The notes under the pieces: model-generated
Database searches by the model: none
Told to the model about the DNA's origin: nothing
What the model saw: the letters and a program-made list of their open reading frames with translations, nothing else
Position numbers and translations under genes: made by a program
Source: an uncultured Carnobacterium sp.
GTDB lineage: Bacteria; Bacillota; Bacilli; Lactobacillales; Aerococcaceae
Direction of reading: 5' to 3'
NCBI GenBank assembly: GCA_937967765.1
Contig: CALCML010000068.1
Coordinates: 1 to 14,330, forward strand
DNA length: 14,330 nt
Shown: positions 5,592 to 12,672 of the stretch, piece after piece
Position numbering within the stretch: the first letter of the stretch is position 1
How the letters are laid out: each line of letters opens with the position of its first letter

Positions 5592-7619
5592 ATGGATTTC
5601 AAAGAACTAACACATAACCTAAAACATAAATTTGAACACCTATTGAATAAAGAAGAAACTCATGAAGGAGAAACATGTCAAGATCATTACTTACATCATG
5701 AAGATCACGATCACGAGCATGAGCATCATCATGAACACGGTCATCATCACGGTCACGATCATGATGATAGTAAAGCAGTCATCTTTTATATTGCAGGACT
5801 AGTCCTTTACATTATCGGGATGGTTCTTCAATATATGGGGAACGGGATTGCGAATATTCTATTCATTCTAACTGTCATCCTTTCAGGTTACCATGTAACG
5901 ATGGAAGGTATTGAAGATACGATTGAACGTAGCAAGAAGAAAGGGAAGTTCCAACCGAATGTGCATATCCTAATGACACTTGCGGCAGTTGGAGCAGTGT
6001 TAATTGGGAATGCGGAAGAAGGGGCGTTACTAATCTTGATTTTTGCAGGAGCTCACTTCCTTGAAGAATACGTTGAAGAGAAGAGTCGTAAGTCTCTAAC
6101 AGCCTTATTACAAATGAATCCAACGCAAGCGCGTCTCATCCAAGAAAACGGAGAAGTCGTTGTCGTTGAAGTAGCTAGCTTAAAAGTTGGCGATACTTTA
6201 GAAGTATTGAATGGCGATCAAGTGCCAATCGATGGAGTCATCACAAAAGGGCTAACATCGATTGACGAAGCGACCATTACAGGTGAAAGCATGCCTCGTT
6301 CAAAAGGCGAGGGAGATGAAGTGTTCGCGAGTACGGTGAACATATCAAGCCGTATCGAGATGCGAGTAACTGCAGCAAGTACGGATACGGTCTTTGCGAA
6401 AATTATGAAGGTTGTGGAAAATGCGCAACATTCAATGAATAAACAAGCAACCTTTATTCAAAAGATTGAACCAATTTATGTGAATATCGTCTTAATTGTT
6501 TGGCCAATCTTCCTATTATTTGGATATTTCTTAATGGGATGGGATTTAAATACAACACTTTACCGTGGAATGGTTTACCTTATCGGGGTATCTCCATGTG
6601 CCTTAGCAGCAAGTGCCGTTCCAGCAACTTTAGCAGCGATGTCTCGTTTATCTAAAATGGGAATTTTAGCAAAAGGTGGAGCAGCCATCTCTCAATTACA
6701 AGAGTTACGCGTGATTTCATTTGATAAAACAGGTACGTTAACAAAAGGAACTCCAGAGTTAACAGATTACTGGTTTGAAGACGAAACAATGATTCCAGCT
6801 GTGGTTGCGATGGAAAAACAATCGACACACCCACTGGCTCAAGCAGTTGTTCAAAGATTTAGCGACTGGACAGTTTTGGAAGAAGAAATCGAAGTGGAAG
6901 TACTTGTTGGACAAGGTGTTCGAAGTGTCGTTCGAAACGAAGAAATCCATATTATTAAACCGATGGATACAGTTGACCGTTCTGCGGAAGTCGATACTCG
7001 CATGCAAGAATGGGCAAGCGAAGGTAAGACAGTTGTTACGGTTGTGAAAGACAATAGAATTGTTGGTTTGATGGCCTTTATGGACCTTCCAAACGAAGCT
7101 TCAAAAGCGGTGCTCGATTACTTCAAGAGCGAACTCGTGCATACAACAATGATTACAGGGGATTCAAGAGAAACTGCTGAAATGATTGGGATGAAACTTG
7201 GGGTTCAAGAAGTAGTGGCAAATGTATTACCAGAAGAAAAATTAGAAAAGATAGAGTCTCAAAAAGAACGCTATGGCTTAACAGCGATGGTAGGGGACGG
7301 CGTGAATGATGCGCCAGCTCTTGCGACAGCAGATATCGGGATTGCGATGGGAAATGGGACTGATATTGCGATTGAAACAAGTGATATCGTGATTATGAAA
7401 AACGACTTACAAAAACTTGTTTCAGCTCATAAGATTAGTAAGAAATTACACCGCGTTATTTTAGAAAATATGATTTTTGCGATGTCAGTCGTTGTGATGC
7501 TATTAGTCCTTAATTTCTTTGGATTAACAAACATCGGTTGGGGAGTTGTATTACATGAAGGAAGTACGATTTTAGTACTTTTAAACGGACTACGCTTACT
7601 CGCACCAATAGAAGAATAA
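5592..7619 (+). CDS. P1B-type heavy-metal-exporting ATPase (P1B-4-like)
   Basis: A 675-aa membrane ATPase that exports a divalent metal. The His-rich cytoplasmic N-terminus (residues 32-57) probably binds metal; no CxxC domain is present. Catalytic elements are TGES (230-233), membrane metal-site SPC (334-336), phosphorylated Asp378 in DKTGTLT, HP (413-414), and the hinge GDGVND (568-573). The last membrane segment has HEGST (655-659) followed by a leucine-rich end. SPC together with HEGxT is characteristic of the P1B-4 group, whose members move Co, Fe(II) or Zn. The exact metal cannot be read off. ATG 5592 is preferred because GTGAGGGGAG (5577-5586) is its ribosome binding site; the GTG at 5577 lies within that site. 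It stands alone between promoter/operator and terminator. A CzrA-like sensor gene 1.3 kb upstream probably controls it. Confidence 0.93.
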   Translation: MDFKELTHNLKHKFEHLLNKEETHEGETCQDHYLHHEDHDHEHEHHHEHGHHHGHDHDDSKAVIFYIAGLVLYIIGMVLQYMGNGIANILFILTVILSGYHVTMEGIEDTIERSKKKGKFQPNVHILMTLAAVGAVLIGNAEEGALLILIFAGAHFLEEYVEEKSRKSLTALLQMNPTQARLIQENGEVVVVEVASLKVGDTLEVLNGDQVPIDGVITKGLTSIDEATITGESMPRSKGEGDEVFASTVNISSRIEMRVTAASTDTVFAKIMKVVENAQHSMNKQATFIQKIEPIYVNIVLIVWPIFLLFGYFLMGWDLNTTLYRGMVYLIGVSPCALAASAVPATLAAMSRLSKMGILAKGGAAISQLQELRVISFDKTGTLTKGTPELTDYWFEDETMIPAVVAMEKQSTHPLAQAVVQRFSDWTVLEEEIEVEVLVGQGVRSVVRNEEIHIIKPMDTVDRSAEVDTRMQEWASEGKTVVTVVKDNRIVGLMAFMDLPNEASKAVLDYFKSELVHTTMITGDSRETAEMIGMKLGVQEVVANVLPEEKLEKIESQKERYGLTAMVGDGVNDAPALATADIGIAMGNGTDIAIETSDIVIMKNDLQKLVSAHKISKKLHRVILENMIFAMSVVVMLLVLNFFGLTNIGWGVVLHEGSTILVLLNGLRLLAPIEE

Positions 7620-7622
7620 ATG

Positions 7623-7675
7623 AAAAAGCAGAACTCGGACGCAGAGAAATAAGATTGTCCAAGTTCTGCTTTTTT
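7623..7675. terminator. Bidirectional terminator after the metal ATPase
   Basis: A long stem AAAAAGCAGAACT…GGAC (7623-7640)/GTCC…AGTTCTGCTTTTT (7657-7675) has one mismatch (7636/7661). T-runs lie on both strands, serving the ATPase gene and the convergent gene ending at 7686. Confidence 0.88.
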
Positions 7676-7685
7676 GCAGTTGTAA

Positions 7686-7961
7686 TCACGCTTGATCAAA
7701 ACAAACGCGGTATGAATCGCCGGTTGGAATAAGCTCTAGCGGCACATTTGTCCGGTAAATACTATATTCAGGGAATTGCTCTAAAAACATTACGAAGTTA
7801 TTCGGGTAAATACTCAACATCTTCGTAAAAACATTATCTTGATCAATGATGACCGTTTTAATCTCACTAACATCTTTTACCCAAGGTGTCTCCACATGGA
7901 AATAACTTCCCGGTGCAATATGGTACTCATATTTCAAAATTGTGATTGATTGGTCTAACAT
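7686..7961 (-). CDS. Hypothetical 91-aa protein
   Basis: A small leftward gene with no recognised family. I chose the ATG at 7961 (MLDQSITILKYEY…) because GGAGGG lies 7 bases upstream and a complete promoter lies just before it. A longer open frame up to 8039 would run through that promoter. The protein looks like a compact, mostly beta structure (SITILKYEYHIAPGSYFHV, SEIKTVIIDQDNVF) ending in …YRVCFDQA, with no membrane segment and no clear catalytic motif. It converges on the ATPase gene and shares the intergenic region with the divergent DUF2187-like gene. No function is proposed. Confidence 0.65.
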   Translation of the reverse strand: MLDQSITILKYEYHIAPGSYFHVETPWVKDVSEIKTVIIDQDNVFTKMLSIYPNNFVMFLEQFPEYSIYRTNVPLELIPTGDSYRVCFDQA

Positions 7962-7988
7962 CAAAATCCCTCCATTCATTACATCTAA

Positions 7989-8017
7989 AGTATAGTTGAA
8001 ATGAATGCGTTTTACAA
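7989..8017 (-). promoter_or_regulatory. Promoter of the leftward 91-aa gene
   Basis: On the minus strand, -35 TTGTAA (8017-8012) and -10 TATACT (7994-7989) are separated by exactly 17 bases, 28 bases before ATG 7961. It supports the shorter start. Confidence 0.6.
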
Positions 8018-8074
8018 ATATATGTTCACGGATGAGCAAAACTTCCTGAAAAAGTCGCCTAAAAGCAAATTTTA

Positions 8075-8102
8075 TTTATGAAAGACGTCAATTTTTCATA
8101 AA
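8075..8102. repeat. 9-bp inverted repeat in a divergent intergenic region
   Basis: Perfect arms TTTATGAAA (8075-8083) and TTTCATAAA (8094-8102) lie around a 10-base spacer containing GACGTC. It sits between the two divergent promoters at 7989-8017 and 8159-8167. It could be an operator; it is not a terminator because no gene reads into it from the left. Confidence 0.45.
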
Positions 8103-8158
8103 AGAAAAGCCTTTAAATCAGAAAATTAGTAAATCTAGCCCACAGAAAGTACAATTTG

Positions 8159-8167
8159 TGATATAAT
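8159..8167 (+). promoter_or_regulatory. Extended -10 promoter of the DUF2187-like gene
   Basis: TG-A-TATAAT (8159-8167) has no good -35 at 17 bases (CCCACA), about 57 bases before ATG 8225. An extended -10 can compensate for a weak -35. Confidence 0.5.
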
Positions 8168-8224
8168 AAATTTGATGAGTGTGTAGTGTAGGATTTTGGC
8201 CAGGCGTGAAAAGAGGCGAAAGCA

Positions 8225-8569
8225 ATGGCGAAACGTGTCACGAAAGATGTCAAGAGTACTGTTGAAACGGAACTTCGTAAAGGAACGAGCAAATCGAGAA
8301 TTGCGCATTTGTTAGGGGTCTCCTATGATGAAGGAGTTCGTATTATTCTGCAGGTAAAAGAATCGATTCGTCCAGAAGTCGGCAATCGCATTCGATTTAC
8401 TTTTAGAGAACAAGAAATGATTGGGATTATCTATAAATTATTGGCGAATAGTGCCATCGTTGTGATTGACTGGAATGCATCCAATACTTGCATGAAAGAT
8501 ATTTGTGAATCGCGAACGGTTGTTAATTTCAAAGATATTGTAGAATTTTTACCACTAGAGGAAGAATAA
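8225..8569 (+). CDS. HTH plus DUF2187-like small protein
   Basis: A 114-aa cytoplasmic protein in two parts. The N-terminal part (about 8-45) looks like a helix-turn-helix or helical segment (KSTVETELRKGTSKSRIAHL, then GVSYDEGVRIILQV). The C-terminal part (about 52-112) starts VGNRIRFTFREQEMIGI, continues with SAIVVIDW and ends RTVVNFKDIVEFL. This resembles the small beta-rich DUF2187 (YkvS-like) domain of Bacilli, whose function is unknown. The AGAGGCG ribosome binding site lies 8 bases before the ATG. It is a single-gene unit with its own extended -10 promoter and terminator. A DNA- or RNA-binding regulator is plausible but unproved. Confidence 0.7.
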   Translation: MAKRVTKDVKSTVETELRKGTSKSRIAHLLGVSYDEGVRIILQVKESIRPEVGNRIRFTFREQEMIGIIYKLLANSAIVVIDWNASNTCMKDICESRTVVNFKDIVEFLPLEEE

Positions 8570-8575
8570 ATATTA

Positions 8576-8607
8576 GGTTCATGACGGATTGTCATGAGCC
8601 TTTTTTA
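8576..8607 (+). terminator. Terminator after the DUF2187-like gene
   Basis: A stem GGTTCATGAC (8576-8585)/GTCATGAGCC (8591-8600) with one G-U pair and a 5-base loop is followed by T 8601-8606. Confidence 0.9.
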
Positions 8608-8616
8608 TTTGTGTGC

Positions 8617-8645
8617 TTTCTAATTGTCCGCCTTTAAAGTATAAT
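8617..8645 (+). promoter_or_regulatory. Promoter of the 296-aa gene
   Basis: A consensus -10 TATAAT (8640-8645) with a poor -35 TTTCTA (8617-8622) at 17 bases. The -10 overlaps an ATG at 8644, which therefore cannot be the start codon; the real start is at 8674. Confidence 0.5.
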
Positions 8646-8673
8646 GGAAAGGTATAAGACAGGAGAGACGTGT

Positions 8674-9564
8674 ATGAGCGAGGAAAAGAAACAACTAGAC
8701 GTACTTTCAGAAGAATTCGAAACGTTTGTGGAGAATGCCATCGATGCCTTCGAAGAGAAAGTACAGAAGAATGAGTATATTGATGAAATCGAAGAGTTTT
8801 TCCGATTGCTTGAAAAGGCGAACCGGTGGGATGACCTTAACTTTTATATGGAAGAGGATCAATTGGAATTCCCAACAGAAGCCAGTTATTGGTTGTGGAA
8901 AATCAAAGTAGCGATTCATAATGAACAGTTTAAGCAAGTAGAAGCATGGCTCATTCACGATGATGTGATTGCGGCACTTGGAATGGATAAGGTTCTAGAG
9001 TGTACACTGCTCTGCGAGAAAGAAAAGAATCGTTTCACTCAGGAAGAAGTTGAGAAGCTTCAACAATTAAGTACTCGTTTGAAAAAAGACGAGCCATTGA
9101 CCGAAGAGCAGAATGATTATATGGCAACAACTTTGATGTTGATGCAAACATCATTGAAATGGACCGTTATCAAAGCCTTTCTGATGAGCCCTTTGACACA
9201 ACTGTTTTGGAAAGGATTCTTAATAGAATGTTGGTTAACGGATGGGAAGACTGCAAAGATTCGATACTATGATGCGTTTAGCGAAAAGGTGGTCGAAGTC
9301 GATAAATCAGAAGTGGTTTCGGTCTATGATCATCCAGTATTTGTAGAAATCGAACGACTGATTGATACGCAGAATGCTCTAGAAGAAGAGATGAAAGAAC
9401 TATTATTGCAAAAGGCGCAATCCGATTTTCTTCGCGTTAGTCCATTTATAGACCGTTATTTCAGTGATGGTGCGGAATGGATAGAGGCGCAACTGCAACG
9501 AGAAAATCTATTATTAAGCTTGTACGAGAATGATGAGACATTTATTCGTACTTTGAAGGCATAG
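8674..9564 (+). CDS. Hypothetical 296-aa acidic, mostly helical protein
   Basis: The start is ATG 8674, 7 bases after AGGAGA (8661-8666). The protein is highly acidic and rich in Glu, Lys and Leu, with helical stretches throughout (SEEFETFVENAIDAFEEKVQ, then EEVEKLQQLSTRLKKD). A patterned region with WLWKIKVAIHNEQFKQVEAWL may be TPR-like. A mid-protein section (FWKGFLIECWLTDGKTAKIRYYDAFSEKVVEVDKSEV, about residues 185-222 of the protein, quoted in part) looks like a small beta-barrel insertion. No signal peptide or membrane anchor is seen. I do not recognise the family; a scaffold or tetratricopeptide-like role is a guess. No terminator separates it from the cold-shock gene 58 bases downstream, but that gene has its own -10 element. 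Confidence 0.75.
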   Translation: MSEEKKQLDVLSEEFETFVENAIDAFEEKVQKNEYIDEIEEFFRLLEKANRWDDLNFYMEEDQLEFPTEASYWLWKIKVAIHNEQFKQVEAWLIHDDVIAALGMDKVLECTLLCEKEKNRFTQEEVEKLQQLSTRLKKDEPLTEEQNDYMATTLMLMQTSLKWTVIKAFLMSPLTQLFWKGFLIECWLTDGKTAKIRYYDAFSEKVVEVDKSEVVSVYDHPVFVEIERLIDTQNALEEEMKELLLQKAQSDFLRVSPFIDRYFSDGAEWIEAQLQRENLLLSLYENDETFIRTLKA

Positions 9565-9590
9565 TTTCGGTGTAATGAGAGAAAACACAG

Positions 9591-9596
9591 TATAAT
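9591..9596 (+). promoter_or_regulatory. -10 element before the cold-shock gene
   Basis: TATAAT (9591-9596) lies 27 bases before the ATG, without a clear -35. The context AGTATAATnnAAAGGTA is shared with the -10 region at 8638-8654. Confidence 0.4.
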
Positions 9597-9622
9597 AAAG
9601 GTACATTAAAGGGGGAGTTCAC

Positions 9623-9835
9623 ATGGAAAGTGGAATTGTAAAATGGTTTAACAACGAAAAAGGGTATGGATTTATCAAAAATACAAAAACGGATGAAGAT
9701 ATTTTTGTGCATTTCACAGGAATTGCACAAGAAGGATTCAAGTCGTTGAAAGAAGGCCAACAGGTGACTTTTGAAATTACAAGAGGAGCACATGGCGTTC
9801 AGGCGACGCATGTGGTCGTCGTCGGAAATGATTAA
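9623..9835 (+). CDS. Cold-shock domain protein (CspA family)
   Basis: A 70-aa single-domain OB-fold nucleic-acid chaperone. The start [16 protein letters not shown] contains RNP1 (KGYGFI), and DIFVHF is RNP2. The C-terminal half ([24 protein letters not shown]) deviates from the classic ...GNRGPQAANV form, so this is a divergent member. Strong ribosome binding site AAAGGGGGAG precedes the ATG. Unlike many cold-shock genes, the 5' UTR implied by the -10 at 9591 is very short, so a long thermosensing leader is not expected. Its last 8 bases overlap the RNase HI-family gene (ATGATTAA), suggesting translational coupling. It probably binds single-stranded RNA. Confidence 0.95.
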   Translation: MESGIVKWFNNEKGYGFIKNTKTDEDIFVHFTGIAQEGFKSLKEGQQVTFEITRGAHGVQATHVVVVGND

Positions 9836-10232
9836 AGTCTATACGGACGCGGCCGTGAATGGAAATCCAGGAGACGTAGGATTGGGAGTCCTCGTGTTAA
9901 AAGATGGCGAACAGAAGCCGTTTAAGATTTCTGTGGAAGAAAAAATGGATAATCATTTAGCAGAATTCACAGCTATTAATTGGGCATTAGGCTGGTTATT
10001 AGAAGAGGGATATCAAGAAGAACTGATTTTCATGCATACCGATTCCAAAGTGACTGCCGATGCCATTTCAAAAAGATATACGAAAAAAGAAGCAAACCGA
10101 ATCGTTTTAAAGGAAATTCAAAAGAAGGTGAAACACTTCCCGCAATTATTTGTGAAGTGGATTCCTGAAAGTGAAAACAAGGGTGCGGATCAATTAGCAA
10201 GACAAGCCCTCCAACAAACGATTGGAAAGTAG
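9828..10232 (+). CDS. RNase HI-family ribonuclease (YpeP-like)
   Basis: A 134-aa protein with all four carboxylates of the RNase HI active site: D7 (VYTDAAV), E46 (LAEFTAI), D72 (HTDSK) and D121 (KGADQLA). It would cleave RNA of RNA-DNA hybrids using Mg. It resembles the short YpeP-type proteins without the basic protrusion of E. coli RNase HI, and activity of this subgroup is uncertain. I chose ATG 9828 (MIKVYTDAA) because family members begin right at the first strand. This start overlaps the cold-shock gene stop codon by 8 bases and lacks a strong ribosome binding site, consistent with reinitiation. A longer open frame from 9771 would translate the cold-shock gene in another frame. Confidence 0.88.
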   Translation: MIKVYTDAAVNGNPGDVGLGVLVLKDGEQKPFKISVEEKMDNHLAEFTAINWALGWLLEEGYQEELIFMHTDSKVTADAISKRYTKKEANRIVLKEIQKKVKHFPQLFVKWIPESENKGADQLARQALQQTIGK

Positions 10233-10247
10233 TAAAGGAGCAAACAA

Positions 10248-10511
10248 ATGAACGAAAAAACACTCTATTTTAGTAGTTTATGTCCGGACACCGCACCGTT
10301 TAAAGCGGCGATGGATAGACTTGGTGTAACTGCACGTGAAGTGGATATTACAGCTAGCATGAGAAATTTAAAAGAATTCTTGAGAGTACGAGATACTGAA
10401 GAAGTATTTACTCCACGTAAAGAACAGGGAATGGTGGGAGTTCCGTGTCTTGTCGATGGTGAAGAGTATATTTTCGAAGTGAGTGACCTGGAAGAAAGGT
10501 TTGCCAAGTAG
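10248..10511 (+). CDS. Glutaredoxin-like thioredoxin-fold protein
   Basis: An 87-aa small redox-fold protein. It opens with a strand TLYFSS, then C12-P-D-T in place of the CPxC motif, so it has a single active-site cysteine (monothiol type). G64-V-P66-C67 supplies the cis-proline loop, with an extra Cys after the proline. The end GEEYIFEVSDLEE matches the terminal strand and helix of glutaredoxins. AAAGGAG precedes the ATG. It lies between the RNase HI-family gene and DUF1294, overlapping the latter by one base (TAGTG). A redox or scaffold role is likely; the electron donor is unknown. Confidence 0.8.
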   Translation: MNEKTLYFSSLCPDTAPFKAAMDRLGVTAREVDITASMRNLKEFLRVRDTEEVFTPRKEQGMVGVPCLVDGEEYIFEVSDLEERFAK

Positions 10512-10792
10512 TGGAAGACTTAAAGAATAACATTATTCCACTGTACTTTTTGGGAATGAATGGGCTGCTTTTTGTATTGATGGGCTTTGATAAACTATGT
10601 GCCGTCATGAGAAAGTGGCGCGTCCCGGAAAAAACACTGCTTGGGATTGGTTTATTTGGTGGAGGTTTTGGTGGGCTTCTTGGGTTAGTGATTTTTAACC
10701 ATAAAAAGCGGAAACACTATTTTATGTGGACATTCCTATTGAATATCGCAATCTGGGGAATCCTTTATTATAGTATATGGCTTAGAAAGTAG
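10511..10792 (+). CDS. DUF1294 small membrane protein
   Basis: A 93-aa protein starting at GTG 10511, overlapping the upstream stop codon by one base (TAGTG). It has three likely membrane segments: LYFLGMNGLLFVLMGFD, LLGIGLFGGGFGGLLGLVIF and FMWTFLLNIAIWGILYY. Basic linkers separate them. The pattern FDKxxA…WRVPEKTLL…GGFGGLLGLVIFNHKKRKHYF is characteristic of DUF1294. The function is unknown; in this family the short helical protein sits in the cytoplasmic membrane. The gene is embedded in a tightly packed run, 5 bases before DUF1275. Ribosome binding probably uses GAAGAAAGG just upstream. Confidence 0.88.
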   Translation: MEDLKNNIIPLYFLGMNGLLFVLMGFDKLCAVMRKWRVPEKTLLGIGLFGGGFGGLLGLVIFNHKKRKHYFMWTFLLNIAIWGILYYSIWLRK

Positions 10793-10797
10793 GGCTC

Positions 10798-11457
10798 ATG
10801 GAGAAACAAGAACGTTTTTATTTTGATGTTTGGATTGCACTTCTTAGTACGTTAGCGGGAATGGTCAATGTTGTCACACTATTACTATTTTTCACGCCAA
10901 CAACGCACTTTACTGGGAATATTACGCAATTTGTTTTGTCCTTCAATGAAGAAGACTGGCGGACAATGCTCCATTTACTAGGAATGATTCTCTGTTTTTC
11001 TGGTGGCGGAGTCTTGTCGGGTTTTCTATTTTCGAAGAAAAAATTTGAACCGACAAAACGGTATGGAGTATTATTAATGATATTCGGAAGTATGATGCTT
11101 CTATTATTTCTGTTTGGATTACGCGACGAGAAATGGTTATATTTCTTCTCGTTTGTTGTCGGAACACAAAATGGGATGTTCATTTATTACCATGGAATTA
11201 TCGTACGAACATCTCACTTTACGGGCTATTTAACGGATATTGGAGTGGTTCTTGGGCGATTGATGCGTGGGCAAATTAAGGACCGTTGGAAAGTGCTCTT
11301 TTATTTCACGAGCATGCTCTTCTTTGGAATAGGAGCCACGGTTTCATACCAGTTCTATCAATCCTTCGGTGCAGCAACAATTATCGCTGTAGGAATAGGA
11401 TATATTCTAGTGGGATTGTATTATTTTAGTTTCCGTAAAGCATTTTTTCATAAATAG
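10798..11457 (+). CDS. DUF1275 (YoaK-like) membrane protein
   Basis: A 219-aa membrane protein with about six hydrophobic segments. Recognisable family features are FDVWIALLSTLAGMVNVVTLL at the start, the motif HFTGNITQF (about residues 37-45), FVVGTQNGMFIYY and RTSHFTGYLTDIGVVLGR, i.e. two related H-F-T-G half-motifs. DUF1275/YoaK proteins are thought to be transporters or permease-like, but substrates are not firmly known. The ATG follows a weak AGTAGGG ribosome binding site, 5 bases after DUF1294, so it is probably translated by coupling. It belongs to the same run as the neighbouring small genes. Confidence 0.88.
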   Translation: MEKQERFYFDVWIALLSTLAGMVNVVTLLLFFTPTTHFTGNITQFVLSFNEEDWRTMLHLLGMILCFSGGGVLSGFLFSKKKFEPTKRYGVLLMIFGSMMLLLFLFGLRDEKWLYFFSFVVGTQNGMFIYYHGIIVRTSHFTGYLTDIGVVLGRLMRGQIKDRWKVLFYFTSMLFFGIGATVSYQFYQSFGAATIIAVGIGYILVGLYYFSFRKAFFHK

Positions 11458-11467
11458 GAGGAAAACA

Positions 11468-11989
11468 ATGAAAGTTTTAGTTGTAGTAGATATGCAAAAT
11501 GATTTTGTCGATGGAGTACTTGGCTCAAAAGAAGCAGTAGCTATTATCGATCATGCTGTTGAAGTCATTGAGAATTTTGATGGGAAAGTATTTTATACAC
11601 TTGATACACACGGAGAAGATTATCTCGATACAGAAGAAGGACGTCACTTACCAGTAGTACACTGCGTCAGAGGGTCTAAAGGATGGAAGTTAAATCCACA
11701 AATCCAAAAAGCGTTAGAGAGTCGCAATGCTAAAGGAATTGAAAAACCAACATTTGGTTCAGAAAAATTAATGGAACTCATTCAAAAAGAAGTACCAGAC
11801 TTAGAAAGTATTACGTTAATTGGAATTTGTACAGATATTTGTGTGATTAGTAATGCACTGCTTGCTAAAGCGCATTTTGTTAATGTTCCAGTGAGTGTTG
11901 TTGCAAGTGCTTGTGCCGGGGTAACACCAGCGTCACACGATAATGCTTTAAGTGCCATGAAGATGTGTCATATTGACGTGGTTGAGTAG
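11468..11989 (+). CDS. Isochorismatase/nicotinamidase-family cysteine hydrolase
   Basis: A 173-aa hydrolase of the nicotinamidase (PncA-like) group. Catalytic triad: D8 (VDMQNDF), K93 (EKPTFGS) and C125 (GICTDICV, with the family's cis-peptide region before it). Metal ligands D46, H48 (DTH) and H65 match the nicotinamidase zinc-site pattern, which favours amidase over isochorismatase activity. The likely reaction is nicotinamide to nicotinate in NAD salvage, but this specificity is inference. The ribosome binding site TAGGAGG lies just before the ATG, 10 bases after DUF1275. The gene directly precedes a small membrane protein gene. Confidence 0.92.
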   Translation: MKVLVVVDMQNDFVDGVLGSKEAVAIIDHAVEVIENFDGKVFYTLDTHGEDYLDTEEGRHLPVVHCVRGSKGWKLNPQIQKALESRNAKGIEKPTFGSEKLMELIQKEVPDLESITLIGICTDICVISNALLAKAHFVNVPVSVVASACAGVTPASHDNALSAMKMCHIDVVE

Positions 11990-11998
11990 GAGGTTGTG

Positions 11999-12211
11999 AT
12001 GAGAGAACAAGATCCAAAAGATAGAATTAGAGAAATGTCCGTATTGAATCTTATCATGGTCATCGGGATTGCAATCGGATTTGGAATTGGAATGCTTATT
12101 GATAATGTCATTGGCGGTATTGCTATCGGGATGTTAGGAGCGTTCATTTGCCGTCTATTATACATTCGTAAAAAATATAAAGAAATCAATCCTAAAGATA
12201 AGAAAGAGTAG
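11999..12211 (+). CDS. Small glycine-rich membrane protein (70 aa)
   Basis: A short protein with a charged N-terminus (REQDPKDRIREM), two hydrophobic segments (NLIMVIGIAIGFGIGMLIDN and IGGIAIGMLGAFICRLLY) and a lysine-rich tail. The GxxxG spacing suggests tightly packed or oligomerising helices. I chose ATG 11999 because AGGAGG (11988-11993) lies 5 bases upstream; the GTG at 11996 would be too close to it. It resembles small AtpI/glycine-zipper type proteins only in general form, and I do not assign a family. It closes the run that starts with the cold-shock gene, ended by a terminator. Confidence 0.7.
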   Translation: MREQDPKDRIREMSVLNLIMVIGIAIGFGIGMLIDNVIGGIAIGMLGAFICRLLYIRKKYKEINPKDKKE

Positions 12212-12237
12212 GCACATTTGTTGCGCTACTCTTTTTT
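12203..12237 (+). terminator. Terminator after the small membrane protein gene
   Basis: AAAGAGTAG (12203-12211) pairs with CTACTCTTT (12226-12234) and T 12232-12237 follows. The left arm includes the stop codon of the gene. The right arm overlaps the start of a possible downstream promoter. Confidence 0.8.
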
Positions 12238-12249
12238 CGTTGTCATAAT
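12221..12249 (+). promoter_or_regulatory. Promoter of the CPYC thioredoxin-like gene, inside the terminator
   Basis: TTGCGC (12221-12226) is a possible -35 and CATAAT (12244-12249), preceded by TG at 12241-12242, is an extended -10. The spacing is 17 bases. The -35 lies in the loop and right arm of the terminator hairpin. Confidence 0.45.
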
Positions 12250-12274
12250 GAAGGAAAGTGAATGGAGGGATATC

Positions 12275-12616
12275 ATGGAACAATTTGAAAAAGAAGTAAG
12301 CCAATTTGTGGAAACAACAGCAGAAAAAGTAGAAGCGTTAATCGCAGAAGGAAAGGAAGTCGTTCTTTTCGTAGGACGTCCAACTTGCCCATACTGCCGT
12401 CGCTTTGCTCCAAAAATCAACGAAGTGCGTGAAGCATTAGGGAAAGAAATGTACTTCATCAATTCAGAAGACAGAGCTAACGAATCTTTAGCAGCTTTCC
12501 GTGCGAAATACAATATGCCAACAGTACCTGGTTTATTAGTTGCTCGTGGCGGCGAAGTGCGTGTGGTTTGTGACTCATCACAAAGTGTGGAACAAATCAA
12601 AGCCTTTATTGGATAA
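12275..12616 (+). CDS. Thioredoxin-fold protein with CPYC active site
   Basis: A 113-aa protein with an N-terminal helix of about 25 residues followed by a thioredoxin fold. Strand EVVLFVGR precedes the active site C38-P-Y-C41, and the cis-proline region is MPTVPGLLV (P85). GGAGGG 8 bases before ATG 12275 sets the start; upstream in-frame codons overlap the promoter. Extra-short thioredoxins like this in lactic acid bacteria are often labelled bacteriocin-transport accessory protein (PedC/Bta-like), but no bacteriocin genes lie nearby, so a general cytoplasmic thiol-disulfide role is more cautious. It has its own promoter and a terminator. Confidence 0.88.
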   Translation: MEQFEKEVSQFVETTAEKVEALIAEGKEVVLFVGRPTCPYCRRFAPKINEVREALGKEMYFINSEDRANESLAAFRAKYNMPTVPGLLVARGGEVRVVCDSSQSVEQIKAFIG

Positions 12617-12631
12617 TAAATGTAAAGTGAG

Positions 12632-12664
12632 ACTCTCCGTGAAAGTGATTCGCGGAGAGTTTTT
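12632..12664 (+). terminator. Terminator after the CPYC thioredoxin-like gene
   Basis: A stem ACTCTCCGTG (12632-12641)/CGCGGAGAGT (12651-12660) with one G-U pair is followed by T 12660-12664. Confidence 0.9.
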
Positions 12665-12672
12665 GCATGCAA

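Noticed and set aside
9771..9827. Longer start for the RNase HI-family protein at 9771
   Set aside because: The extra residues only translate the cold-shock gene in another frame, and the family begins at MIKVYTDAA.
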